Source: Chionis minor (taxonomy: Eukaryota; Chordata; Aves; Charadriiformes; Chionididae). From it: 64,000 nt of DNA. The number at the start of each line of letters is the position of its first letter. Position 1 is the first letter of the stretch. The notes beneath the pieces were generated by a model. That model was not told the DNA's origin and searched no databases. It saw only the letters and a program-made list of their open reading frames with translations. Positions 1-13,800 of this stretch are shown here, in pieces. The stretch covers positions 613,905 through 677,904 of the forward strand of contig VZSF01003002.1 in NCBI GenBank assembly GCA_013398295.1. The letters run 5' to 3'. The position numbers and the translations under genes are program-made.

Positions 1-1473
1 GTTTCTTGAATGCTGCCGTAATTCATACAGTGGTTATAGAAACAAAAATATACTGGTTTCGATACAGAACAGTATTACATGCACCTCTGGTTTATATGGG
101 TCTCAGAATAGCAGTGTATGCAAAAGCCCATAAGCGTTAGCCATGGCTCCCTTTTCATATGTTGTTTTTATTCATTAAATGCAAACATATTGCAGTGCAT
201 CCTCATTTAATATAAAGGTCTGTTGGCAAATTGTGGCATTTTGCCTCAGCTGTTAGCACCCCTCGAGGGAAGATCTATTGGCAATGAACACTGAGCAGAA
301 AGTGCCGCAGACTTCAGAGTGCACTTCATGTATCATCAGTGACTGCAGCACCCCTATGTGCCTAAAAAATCTCCAGCTATGTAAGGCGTAGCTTTCCTGT
401 ATGAGTTATGGTGGCTAGAAGGTAAGAGGCTCCAGCGACAGGGTTGTCGCACCCATGAGGTTATCTGGGAGTGTGGACTGAATGCGGAACAGGAGGCTGA
501 AAACTGACCTGAACATCCAGGTGCTCTGCTTGGACGTGGGCTGTAGGCTAAGTTCTAAACCCTTTGGGAGGACTGGTGAAACCGATCTTTCAAGTGGAAC
601 CCTGAGCAAATCTTCCAGTGGCCATCATGCTCATCCTTGGTTAAAGTGATACAACTGGAAAAAATGCCTTCAGTTTGTGTGTGCGTTTGGATAACCTGTG
701 CTGGGTGGGAGGCAGGGAGATGAAATTGGAAGGAATTGGAAGCTACACCCCTAGATCAAAACTCTGTGTGGCAAACACCAAGCATAGACCTACGATGGAC
801 CTAGGAATAGCGAGACACTGATGGAGAGGGTCCTGCCTCCTTCCCCCGCCTCTGCCTCTGAGGCCTGAGACAAGCTTATTTGGGGAACACCATTGTTTAA
901 ATGTCATAGCTTGATGCGCACCATGTTGTGGTGACTGGTTCTAGCCTAACTCTCCTGGATGCTTATTCTACCTCTCTTGGTTTTCCTGGCATTAAGGAGT
1001 GGATGGAAACAACTCAAATTAAATAATAATGGACACCTCCCTGGAGCCGGACAGTAATACTGGGTTGTTTCATGGAAGGTTTGGGGCAGCTTTTGGGGAA
1101 TAAAGTGTGCCAGTGTGCTTCCTGCGGACCTGCCTGGCTGACTGAGAGGTGACGGCCAGGCGATAAAGCCAGGTTGGGTTTGGGACCCCATTTTCCAGGG
1201 CGGACTCCCCCCGCGGTGAGCCCTGCAGGCGTGCGGGCAAGTACAGCGCCCCAGACCCCGCTCCATCCTGCGGGGGGTGGCCACCGCAATTCGGTGCTCA
1301 GCAGCATCCCCTTGCCGAGGCCAGGGTAGGCCACCAGGAAAGGAGCTTCAGGGACAAAAGCCCAAGCAGCTTCCAGCAGGCGCCATCATCAAGCTGTGAC
1401 AGGCTGCTGACGTCCCCCCTTCCTTTTCTTCTTTTAACCTTTTTTTCAACTTTCTCTTGTCCTCCCCATGCAG
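1..1473 (+). other. SH3RF3 intron, 3' part, upstream of exon A
   Basis: This stretch lies before the acceptor of exon A and ends in a clear pyrimidine tract (about 1418-1470) and CAG. Two overlapping minus-strand open frames of about 110 codons (946-1334) lie in GC-rich sequence but match nothing I recognise. The preceding SH3RF3 exon (end of SH3-2) is not in the window. I see no mobile element here. Confidence 0.8.
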
Positions 1474-1857
1474 CTCAACGAATCCGCCAAGCAGCTGATC
1501 GAGATGGACAAGACGTGCTCAGCTGCCGCCTCCGGCTGCGACATGCCACTGCCGACAGAGACAGCGGCAGCGGCGGCGGCGGCGGCGGCGGCGGCGGTGG
1601 CGACCGGTCTGGCACCGTGCTCCACGCTGGCCGGCGCCGGGGCATCCGGGGCGGCCCAGCGGCAGGCAGAGGGCAAGAAGAACGCCAAGAAGCGCCACTC
1701 CTTCACCGCCCTCAGCATGACGCACAAGTCCTCCCAGGCCGCCAGCAACCGGCACTCCATGGAGATCAGCGCCCCCGTCCTCATCAGCTCCAGCGACCCA
1801 CGGGCGGCCGCCAGGATCGGGGACCTGACCCACCTCTCGTCCAGCGCCCCAGCCCAG
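1474..1857 (+). CDS. SH3RF3: SH3RF3 exon A: Rac-binding/partial CRIB region with poly-Ala tract
   Basis: The acceptor is a long pyrimidine tract ending CATGCAG at 1473 and the donor is CAG|GTAAGG at 1858. The exon is 384 nt, 128 codons, phase 0 at both ends, starting [13 protein letters not shown]. It holds 11 consecutive Ala codons (1564-1596, almost all GCG) that are not in the mammalian protein as I remember it. These are followed by the basic stretch [10 protein letters not shown] (Ser codon 1699-1701 matches the position of the Akt-phosphorylated Ser in POSH) and by [21 protein letters not shown] (1765-1776) fits the start of a CRIB motif, and POSH2 is described as binding Rac1 through a partial CRIB. 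The exon is very GC-rich against an AT-rich intron. Open frames on the minus strand here are shadows. Confidence 0.95.
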
Positions 1858-4800
1858 GTAAGGCAGGGGTGGAGGTGGGGTTTGGGCACCCTCGGTGGAC
1901 GGTGTCCAGCCCAGAGGGCCTGGCTCGCCCTTGCCTCGCCTCTTTGGACATGGCTGACCCTCGCACAAAGCAGTTGCATGGCGCGGTTGTCCCGACCTGA
2001 TGGTACTTGGCATCTGTTGTTTCCATCCTTGTGTTAATTGGTAGGCAGGCTCAAGGACGCAGAGGATACGGCCAAATTTGATTCACAATAATGGAGCACG
2101 TTTTAAAAAGAAAGTAATCCCACAATTTGTTTGAAGGGTGAACTAATGCAGCTTATGTTGCATCACTTTATGTGGTAGAAAGGAGTAATTCTGAGTGATC
2201 CTGTTGCCCTGAATCTATTTGCTCCCCTGCAGGGTAGCAATGTTGGCATGAAATTCGTCAGGGAGGAGAAACATTCTTGGAGGGTAAGATCACTGGAGCA
2301 TAAGCAAATGCACCATACTTTGAGAAGTGTTGTACCCAGTGAGTAGCTGCTGTTCAGAAACACCCAAGGAGGTTTTAAGCCATCAGACGTGCTGACAGTA
2401 CAGCCCCCTGTCCTTCCTCCTCTCGAAGGAGGAGGCAGAGGCTCAGCCTCTTGGACATCCCTGCAGGTCCCCCAGAGGATTTTCTGGGGGGCCTGGCAGA
2501 ACGGAAACAGGAGCCCAACTCACCAGGGGTGCACTGGAACTGCTGTTTCTATGGATAAGGGAATCCAAGCGGTACTTTGCCATTTGAAGGCATAGAAGAG
2601 AATGGAGAATGACAGTCCCAAACCTCTTTTGTCTCGGCCTTCCTGCTTAATCATCTACACACTTGGTGTGCAGATTAGCAGCTACAGGTTCCCCTCTACA
2701 GACCATCTCCTTGTGGTCTGCACTGCTTGCTGGCACTGAGATAACCTAAGCCTGACAGGGTCTTCCCAACCATCGCTTCTCTGATGAAAAAAGCCGCCCT
2801 TGCCCTTTCGCTCTCCCTGGCTGTGCCTTCCTGCCTGTTGCACCTGTGTGCCCACACCAGGACAAATGTGGATCACTTCCTGCCCCTGAGGTGGCCTGGA
2901 GTGGGAAGCGATCCACGTTACACAGCTCCTGCCCACACCGGCATGTGGGTAGACAGCTGGGAGAGAGCAGCACGGGAAGGGGGACAAGCAGCAAACTGCA
3001 GGGACTGCCTTGGGCAGGAACAGGATCACATAATCACAGAACGGTAGGGGTTGGAAGGGACCTTCAGAAATCAACTAGTCCAACCCCCCTGCCAAAGCAG
3101 GCTCGCCTAAAAGGATCTTGTCCAGGCAGGTTTTGAATATCTCTAGAGAAGGACACTCCACAACCTCTCTGAATGCCTGTTTATGCCCATTTGCAGGGCT
3201 GGTGGGTCTCCCATGCGGGGTCAGTGTGGTGCCACAGACCGTGGGGTCACTCTCGATGTCTGGACTGTACAGCTACCCACGCCACATGCCCCCATTACGC
3301 AGGTTTGCAATGGCACAGGGGAAGACAGGGTGCCTGCATGTATGCCGATGTGTGCCACATGGCCAGCTGAAATGGCATGGCAAGGGGTCACTGCTGCCAC
3401 AAAGCAGCATCCCTTGCTTCTGCCTCAGCTGCTCGCCTCCCTCCACTGCCCATCCACATGTAGGAGCTGGAGAGGCAGCTCAGTCTAACTGTAAATTGGC
3501 TCATTTTCTTCCACATGCCTTTTCCAGGCAGGGTGTCTGTGCTGTAAGGTCTTCCCCCTCCTTTCAGCCCTCAGCAGAAGGGTGAAGGTGAGGATACGGC
3601 CCCTGCACACAGCAGCGCATGTGCCAAGATGTACTGGGACATCTGTGAAGCAGCACAAGCACTAGACGTGAGTGAGGGTCCCAAGTTTGTCAAGTAAATG
3701 ACACCCAGGTTTTTGGCACTCAGAGTGACACATTTGGACTTTTGAGAGATGTGACAGACTGTGGCTTTTCAGTTCTTGTGCTAGTCAAGAGAAAAACCAT
3801 GCACACCCTTTGCTAGAGTCATGTGAAGACTCATTCTAAGCTAGCAAACCACAAAAATTAGACCATGAAGCAGAAAAAGCCTTGACTATTCTCCCTCATT
3901 TTAACAGAACCGGTGTGCAAAACCCCACTCATTTCGCAGACCGTCATGGCATTTTGGCACAAGTGGCAGGAGACAAGAAGGGTCCTGTGTTCCCTGTAAC
4001 GAGTTACAGTTATTGAAATCCAGCCTGAAAGAAGGTTGGTCGGGTCCTTTGCGGCAGATGGGAAGACATGTAACCGGTGTCACGGTCAGGAACACAGCTA
4101 GGGCTGGGGTATAATGAAGCCACACCAGTGTGTCTGCGGTGGGAACAGATTTGGGGGGTGGTTATTCTGCCTCAGGGCGTAGAACAGGTTTTCAGACAAG
4201 GAAACTGAGCACATGCCTCCATTACTGCTGGCCAAAACTGTCTTGGCCACAATCCAGGGAGGGGAAAAAGATTCTTGGTAGTTCGGATCAATCTTAGTGA
4301 AAACAGATCTCCCTCTGTCAAAAAGTGTTATTGCAGCCCCAAGGACGTAGTCACCCCAAGCGTGGCATTTGGATGTATAAATACATATCTCTGCTTTTGG
4401 GGGCCTTACTATTTGTTTTCTGGTTTGAGGGATTTAAATGTTTTCTTTTGCAAACTTTGTTAGGTATGTGGATCTGTTGGTCTGTTTACTGTAGGAGCAG
4501 CCTTCAGAAAAATGCCTCGCTGTTGTAAGAATAGCAATAAAATCACAGGAGCTACCTGCATGAATTCACTTGCTTTCAGCATTCTTAGTTAGGTCTGCAA
4601 AAAGTCTGGAACTTGCCTCTTACAAACTGTACATTAAAATTGTGCTGCTATATTTATATATCTATTAATCCCATAATAATAGCGATTATACTTTAGTTAA
4701 AAATGTCAAAAATTCAGTTCCTTCTTTGTCATCTGCTAGGAACTGATGTGGCTCTAAATCCATTAATGATGCTGCAGCCTTGGACAGAAAATCAGTTCAG

Positions 4801-7800
4801 CATTTTTCTTCTATTCACATGGCTGAACGCCAGCCAAAGCAGTATAAACAAAGGGCCCCTGAGCTCTTACATCAGGGCATTTGGGGCAGTGAGAATCTTG
4901 TCTTTGGATCATTTTGTTCTAAAATGTGTTTGGCATTTTTAAGGTAAATGTCCTGTACGTCTTGTTCAGGGTTTGACTTCTTGACAGCCTGCAAACTGAC
5001 TCTACTGCTGCTTTAGAAGTGCCCAGGGGCATTCGTGAGAGCGTGGGCAGGTTGGTAGGAAGGCTTTGTGTGTAGCTGCCAAACTTACTGGTGAGCTCTG
5101 CTGCAGGAAGATGTCTCAGCTTTTCTTTCCTTGCTTGAAGAGAAAACCCTCTGCCCTGCAAGTCATCGTCACAGCCCTTGAGTGGTTGTCTCTGTCCCCT
5201 GCTAGTTTGTCAAAAGCAAATTTCTTGTAGGGGAAACAACAGATTCACAGTTTCGGTGCTGACTATCTAGCAAATTTATGCCTTTCTTTTCAACATTAGA
5301 ATCTCAGTTTGGTTTATTTTGTCTTTGTACCACATCCTTGAATTTCCCAGGCACTTCATCATTGTTTATTTAACAGATCTCCTCAAAAAAAGAAATAAAG
5401 GAATTTTGTTCAGTTTAGTAGGTATGAGCTACTCTGGTACATATCAGGATTGGTATTTAGCTTGCGGGGGAGTTCTACGTTTTTAAAAAGTCCAGCACAG
5501 TTTTCCTATAGACTGTCCTTTGAACAAGCAGAATTAAATTACAGGAGCTCTTGAATGGCATCCAGTCCCCTACCTCAGGCAACTGGCTGGTAGCCCACGA
5601 AACAGTCTTCTTAAAACAAGCATCCATTTTCCTTGTAGACCTGAGACACCTACAGCTGGGACACCTGCTTTCTCTCTGCTGACATGAGAAGAAACAGAGA
5701 CATCGAGGGCTTCCTACTGTTGGAACTTAAAATTTAGGTGCAAATTTTAGGTGTTTCAGTAAATGTGGAATGTATTTCACCCCTTAGAAGTGATTTCATG
5801 CATGGTACTGTATTCCTGTGGCTTTTGTCAATTTTTGTGAATTGAAACCAGACTTTCATGCCGAGCTGACGTGTATTTTGTTTTTATGAGTTGTTAGCCT
5901 ATTATAAGCCTCCTGCTTCTCCAAGAGGGCACAGATTTATGCATATTGAGCACTGACATGCAGACCAGAGTATGAAATCGCATGTTTTGAAAGTACTTCT
6001 ACATATTGTTAATTTAATAATTGAAGACTACAGGCCTTCCATAATGTGTTCGTTGTTCCTTAAGCAGAACCAACTCAGCTGTTTCCCAAAAGCCAAGATG
6101 CATTCTGAAGTGAGGGACGGTCTAAAAACTGTCTTCATTGACTGCAAACCTAGGGATGCTCAAAGGCAGAAGAGTCAATTTCAGGACACCTCAGCTGAAT
6201 AAAATAGTGACTGGAAGACCACAATAGCCAGGATACAAAGCATTTATTTTCAAAGAGGCAATGCTAGGATCTTCATTTCGCTTGCAGCCAAATTTGCTTC
6301 TTGTATGCTTTTTGTTGCATGCTGAGTATCACTCATTAAACGTAATACATCCATCTAAAAGGTAATAGTGTCTGTTCATCATGTAGAATGTCCTATCGTG
6401 CTGGCAAAATGGATTTTTATTGAAGATGTAAGTAGTGCTGCAGGCCTGTGATGGAGCGGAAGCTGAATTAGGGTACGGGTGCAGAGGAGCAGTTCGTAAC
6501 TGAGACTCCCCGGGGAGCGGGGAAGGTCCTCCTGGACGGTAATCGTGCCTAGGCCTCAGATGGCTCGTCTTGCTTCCATTTTCATCCCTTATGAATTATT
6601 CTTCCCTGCTATTTGGAAAGGTCATAGGTCAGTACTGCTCCAAATCCCCTGGTTTTTGACAGAAAATGCATCCCATGAATAATGAAGCATGGCTTTGTGC
6701 ACACCAGGACAACAGCTGAGTGAGGAAAAAGGGATCCTCCCCGCAGAAGGAACTCCTATGTGTGTTTTGAACAGCTCATCACCATGCAAAAAAAGTCCAT
6801 TCGTATCTTCAAGTGTTAGTACAGGCTCCTAACCAGAGGCCACATGTTCAGGAAAAGCTGAGAACAATGTCTTGCACGCTCCCAGTCCCAAACAGTGACA
6901 GTATTTGAAACGAAAGATGTTCCTTCAAGTGTCCGGCTATATAAATCATTTGGGAGTGTGACTCCTTATCAGTTACTTAGAAGTGCTGAATTTTAGCTTT
7001 GAAAATGTAATAGCAGAAGTCTGGTTGAGCCTTGGCTGATAACCTAAATGTGCTGACCATGAGAAGCATACAGATTATACATAAAATCCAGAGACTAAAT
7101 ATGAACCTTGAATTTTCAAGTGCGCGACAGGGTCTGAGAAAAGAAGAGAAATTCAGGTATTTCTCAGGTTTGGCCTGCAGTCCAAATTCTATCCAACCTT
7201 CTCTGCTGCTGGCTGAGAATGAGAGCTGACTGGACATCCATTAATGCGAGTGAGACAGCTGAAACCGAGGGCAGCTATCTCAGGAGGCTGCACCAGTCAA
7301 AATGGCAAAAGAGAAGTAATATTAGTCCAAGCTGAATTTCTGTCATTTAGATCAAAATTTATCATGAAAACAGCATAAGACACTTTGCTGAAGTCTAACC
7401 TATACTACTTTATGGTCTTTGTACGTTCCCAGTTCCATTCTGAATTGTTTACAACTGGTTCCAAACATTGCCTATTTGTTGCATCTCTACTTTAAATGAC
7501 TTTATAAAGAACTCTTGTTGGGTGTTTTGTAGGTGGGAAGGCATTAATTTTTTTTTCAAGCAGGGAGTTTTGGACAGGCATGTAAGCTGCATTTTTTTGG
7601 CTACCAATTGGTCTTTGAAAATACTCTGTGGACATATATACTGGGACATACTACATTATCTGTGAAAACTGCTGCAAATGCGACACATGAACTGACTCAA
7701 TCTATTGACTGATTACATAAGCTACCAAGAATCCAGGTCAAAGCAAAATCGCCTTTCAGAAACTACCAGTTTAGAGACAGTGTCTTCTCTTTATCCTATA

Positions 7801-10800
7801 ATTTGCCTCATCACAAATACATTTTGAAAGATTTTTCAAGAACCACAAGGTCTAATTTTTTACAGGATCTAGGAAGAGAAGGTTGTGCTTTAGAAGGGGT
7901 ATTCAACTGTGCATGAAATCCCATTGCCTGTAAAACAAAAACAAAATATTTTTTCCCAGATGCTCTTCAGGGTAGTAACCGAAAAACATTTCACCACTGA
8001 AATCATTTTTGCACAGGGCTAATCCTGAGGCTTTATGCTACCTGCCAGTCAACTACTGATTTGGAAGCCTCAAGCGCAAGCCAGGCGCTCTCTTGGTATT
8101 TGCACTATACCACAAAATCCTGTCCACCCAGCACATGCTGTGTGTACATGCATGACATTTGAACAGAAATTACTACAGTGTGTACTTTTACCGGTTTTGT
8201 TTGTTTGGGTTTTTTTTGTCTATTTGTTTACCATGACTGTCTTGCTGGAGGGGGACTTCCTACAGGAGGCATTGCACAGAACCCCAATGAGTTTGTTGTG
8301 CAGTTATGAAAAGGATAATTAGCAACGTGGGATTACATTAACATCTTTTAGAGGTCAAGCTTTCACTTTAAGCTTTCCTGTCTCTCTGCATTTGATTTTC
8401 TGTGTTCTTTGATCCCAGAATTGCAAGAAACTATTTACTATAAAACTATTTAAAACCTCATGGTGGAGAGCTAGACACTGGTGCTCAGTGCTGAAAGGGT
8501 TAGTCTGAGAGAGAAACAAGGCTGAATAAAATATAATTCTCATGATGCTCATCCACGTGATGTTTAATTAGTCCTCATTTGGGGGAACTGAGAAGCTGCA
8601 AACCAGAATAATCAGTGCTTTTATGGATGGTAATGTCAGCTGAACATTTGGAAGACGATGAAAAAAAAATATTTGGGTTTTTTTTTCACCAACTTGCAGC
8701 CATCCTTAGATTGCAGGATAGTGGAAGTGGAAGCTCAGAAAATACGTTTACGTGACTTCTCCAGCTCTCTGTGAAGCTCCACAAGCTATTCACAGAAGAC
8801 ATGGTCTAGAGTTTTTGGCCTCCTACGAGCCAAAAAATAATGAGGGCCAATGTGGTGCTAGAACAGGCTGGCATAATATTCTGCCTTACCTTCATCCACA
8901 GCCGCAAATACTTGCAGGCTGTAAGAACCCCTCAGTAAATGCTAAATCATATAAATTTAGCGCCAGTTTTTGCAGGAAGGAACTGGGTATTTATGCAGCC
9001 TATTTATGCAGCTGCAGCTGTTATCGTGCACATTTGTTTGTTTTTTACACACATACCATTACGGAAGAAAAAGTCTTATTCTAGAATTGCTAAGTCCGTT
9101 TCAGCTCCCACTTTGATAATTAGCATTTGATGAGGATACTTGATCTTGTGTGTAACACTTTTCATCAATACTTGGTGGCACTACCATGCATTAAGTGCTA
9201 ATACATTATTTCTAGGAACATTAAGGCCTGGAGTGATTGCCACAGTCATTGTTTTATGGAGTCAGTGAATTAGAGAAAGGAATCACAGGAATCTTAAAGA
9301 CCACTAGCCTGTTTTTTGTGATATTTCCAGAGGACTCTATGTCAACCTATATGAGTTGAATGTTTGAGTGTTTTTCTCTTATTTTAAAGTAGTATTAAAG
9401 AGAAATTTAAAGTAAGTTGTGAATATGCATTCAAGACATTAAAAGAAATTTTCCTGTGAATTAATGAATGTGATAAGTGCCCTGTGGTGAGACAGTATTG
9501 GATTTGCTTTGAAGTCAAAATAGAGATTTCTGGTTGGTGATTTTCTAGATGATAAGGACATTGGTCTGATAGCAGCAGCAATTATTTTTCTGTGAAGGCT
9601 GCTGCAACCTGCAATATCATTGTACTCTGTTGCTAGTTTTATCACTGTCTTCATGACTTCTATTCCCCTCCAAAACTGAATCCCATGCTTTTGCAAAGCA
9701 CTTCACTAATCCCTACAGGCACCATGTCTTTTCAAATTAAACCACAAATGTGGCCTAAAAGTCCTGGTGAAAATCCAAAGTAAATCTAGAAGGGAGAGAA
9801 AAGGCAGTTTATGCTGGAAATCCAGACTACTAATTCTTATGCTTTCGTAGAGGTGTGGATGGGAAGAGAGAAAAAGAATGAATTTGAACTGGAGTTTTAG
9901 CCCAGATGAGTGGTTATTACCTTTAATTTCCTGGTCTCTGTGGGATTGTCAGTAATGTTTTGCCAGGTTGGTTGCTTTTAAATATATGTGAGAGCTGACA
10001 CAAGAGGCAACAACATCTCAGCAGTGTATTATTTACCCAGGAGTATATACTATAAACTGTAATAGAAGCATATCATTACATATACATTAAAGTGCAATTT
10101 GGTTTTGATGGTCCTGTAGTTCTCTTGCAAATAATACTTATCTGTTGGAGGAGGAATGGGATCCATCTGAGCTTAGACACGTTGCGACGACTTCTGAGGA
10201 AGTCGGACTGTTTGTTCTCACCAGGCAACGCTGATCCTCAGGCTGGACAGTCATCTGGAAAGTTCATTTTTCTCAGCTAGCTTTGGCTCTCTTCATTCTG
10301 CATGACACCTCAACAGTGTCTGGTGCTGTGACTTACTCAAGCATGTAAAAATGGTGTTGGAAATGCTGTGAAGGGACCGAGAGCAGAGACCCTGTGCTCC
10401 ACTGCTGTTTTGCTCCAGAGGACCACCCTGCCACTAGGACCAGATCAAGTTTAGCCAAGCCCCCAGAAACCTCTGTGCACAGCCTCTCTTCATTCTTGTC
10501 CCTTGTGTGAAGTCTCCTTCTAACAGCCAACACGGAGACTGTGAGGAAGAAATAGACAATTTTTAAGGAGACATGAAGGCACGAGTTATGAGTTTCTGTA
10601 AGACATTAGCATAAGTGTTGGGGGGAGTTGCATTTCAGTGGTCTTAAGGAGGCTGTTGTATTTACAGACAAAAAGCAAAAAGTCCTTTTATGTTACTATC
10701 CAGCCCATGGGTACATAATCACCTACTAGACCAGACCAGCTGGTGGTAAAAACAAGCGGCACAGCATGAGCTGCAGTACAGGTGACGTTGCTGTGCTACT

Positions 10801-13800
10801 AATGGGCACAAAGAAGTTGGAATTAGCACAGAGGTATCCGGAGGGGGTCTTCAGCATGCCTTCGTGCAGCCGCTTTTCCCTGCTGGCTGGCAGCTGGGGC
10901 TGTATTGTCCCTTGGAAGAGAAGAGCTGTTGCCGTTGAGCTTAAAACAGTGACAGCAGTAAGCGGTACTCAGAGGATGCCAGATTGGAGTGGGAGCATGA
11001 AGAAGTCGCCTTTGGCTGTTTAGTGGCCTAAGTAAATGAGACAAGAGTTGGCAGTGTAGTTCAGAAAACTGCATACCACCATTAGAGTAAACTGCCTCCT
11101 AATTGGGAGGTGTACTACAGTGTGATTACCCAGCAGGTCACGTCTGGAAACTCAATAGCCAAATGTTTACAGGCATTAGAGGCTCATAAGGATACAGAAG
11201 GGCACCAAATGGCATTTTCAGAAGTGACTCTTATTACTTAGATTGCAATAAAATCCATGGGAATCAGACAGCAAAGCACTTCTCAGTGCCTCCCTCAGAA
11301 AACTCTGCAAGGTGCCTGTTTTTATTAAGAAGTTCCCACGTGCCTCTTAAAAACATGCCTATCATGGACATCCCCTCCTGGCTAAGGCTTAACAAGGGTG
11401 AGTAGCAGAGGTGGAAGAATGATTAAGATGGAAATGCTTCGTTGTGTGGGCCCTCCGTGCATAATTCCTGTGTGTGGCTGTATTTGCGTGCCTGGTGCCA
11501 CGGAAACGTGGATCACACAGGGACGTGCAATCAGAAAGGAAGGATGTGGCATACAGACTTCCCAAAAGGTATGAAAGCAGAGAACAAAAAAACCAGAGAG
11601 TCAACTTGGATTCCCATTCCCCTGAGTGGATGAAGAGGAAAAAAGGACGTGTTTAGTAGCTTGTTCCTTAGATCATAGTAGCAAAAGTACAACCTGGCTT
11701 CAGGGCTAAATAAAGAAGGAAAACAAACTAAACCCTGCTACTAGGTGTGATGGAGAAAGGCCTGCTGTGTGCTTTGGGTGGTTTGTTAGTGTTGTCAGTA
11801 GCTGGGGAGACCCACATAAAATTCTAGGAATGGAAAATGGAAAGATAAACTTCCAACAATGTAATCAAAAGTAGGAAGAAGTAGATTATTCTCTCACAAA
11901 AGTCAGTGTCTTCAAAATCTTGTTGCAAATATTATCTTGCAAAATTATCTAGCAATATTGAAGCTCATAATGTGAGCTAATTAGTGATAAACAAGAGAGA
12001 GAAGGGGACCTTGAAAGAGGAGGCTTAGAAAGCCTTCACCAACTGTGTCAGGGACCATAGTTTAAATACAAAGCTGGTGAACATTCAGATGCATAGTAGC
12101 AATCAGGCAGCCACTGAGAGAATTCATCAAGGAGCACAGGGGCAGATGAAGCTGCAGAGGAGAATACTTGTGTGAAAGGAAATGCCAAGATGTGAACATA
12201 AAAGCTGAATTCAATGCAGTGGAAGGCCGGTGGATCCTGTGGAGTAAAACCTGATGATGAAAAGTGGGGTCATAGGCAGGCTGACAAGTACGCCATCATG
12301 TCAAATTTGCAGGGGAGAGCAGCTAAAGAAAAACTGGAGCGCAATCGGGAAGCAGGCACTGATTTAGAGTTTGGCTGCATATGATACTAGGCTGGGCAAA
12401 ATGGCAAGAATGGATGGTTTGTAGGGTTCTGGCTGGCATCAGATGCAGCAATATTACAGTAACAGGCCATAGGCAAGGAACTGAATGTCAGGTGGATAGA
12501 GAACATACAGGACTATGGAGATCTCTTCTGGATTATTCAAGGGAAGAAAGCAACTATGTCATCCAGCAACACTGAATGACAACTACATGATGTCTTAATC
12601 CGTAGGACTGTATGTTAGCACAAGTGTAATAGCACACAGAAGGTATTTGGGCTCGTGCTTCCAGTAACATAGAAGACACAGGAGCCGCCACTGCCAGTGC
12701 GAACAGGCAAATGGATGATGCTAACAGCTACGCCGCTCTCTGGGCTTCAACTCATCTCTCTGCTGAGACAGGCTGGCTCAGCCCAGAGTGCCTGCGGTGG
12801 CCAGTCCTGGCTGGGAGCGCAGCACCTCTGCAAACTCTGCCTTCACTGAGGTCTGTGGAGGCAGGAGGGCAGGAGCTACGGAAGGGGTAGCACGTGCCTT
12901 GCACTGCTGTGATCTTCTGTGCCTTTACAGTTGCACCCTGAGGCTGTTCACTAGGCTCTGGTTTCTCGTGAGGTAAAACCAAAGTGTTTTGTCCTACCAA
13001 GAAAGGGCGGGGACCGAACTGTTTTCTGTTTTCTTGGAGGCAGTTGCTGTAGCTCGGGGCAGGCGTACACTGGTGGCACAACACGAAGAAGTTTGAACCA
13101 GCCAATTTCTCACTTATCTCTTGGGAGAGGCAGATGCCAGGTCTCTGCCCAGCATCTTCTGCAATCCCTAACCTCATTAACCAGCTCAAAATAACAAGTG
13201 AGGGATCGTTCTCCAATTATTCCTGTGTTTTTGGGTGGGTTGGGGTTTTCTTCTGTAAGTTGATACTATCTCACTGACGCGACAGGCAGGATTAATAAAG
13301 CCTTAGTCACAGAACTGGAAAGAACACTTACTTTTACACAGAGGACTAAGAGCTGCCTGGAACCTTCCTTGTTTGAGCAAGCAGCCAGAAAGTGAGGGGA
13401 AATAATGAGAAAAAGGAGATGTACTTGTCACTACAACTTCATGATTGAGCGTAGATGTCGGTGAGAGAGGAGACAGCTTGCTGCTTCTTGCCAAAAGCTA
13501 TGGAATCACAGAGCAGTGTCTTCATATTTTGCTGCATGATTTCCCAATGATATTGTGCTAATATACAGCAAAGCAATATAGATTAGCAATGCAATATCAA
13601 GACACGACACTGTAATAATTATGCGGGCTTCTTTGGAATGAGGTGACCTTGAAATCCATTAATTAAGTAGCAATATGTGTCTTGGTTTAATTCAGTGTCA
13701 TTTGTAAGTGCAGTAAAATGTCCCTATGCTTCTGGTCCGAAAATAAATCAATATTTACTGGGTTTTAGATAGCATTTGGAAACAGAAGAGCTGAACTGAA

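Noticed and set aside
1446..1979. 177-codon minus-strand open frame with a poly-Ala run
   Set aside because: It is the antisense shadow of SH3RF3 exon A; the GC-rich CGG tract keeps several frames open.
12752..13216. 154-codon minus-strand open frame
   Set aside because: No recognisable domain or splice context; it is consistent with a chance frame.
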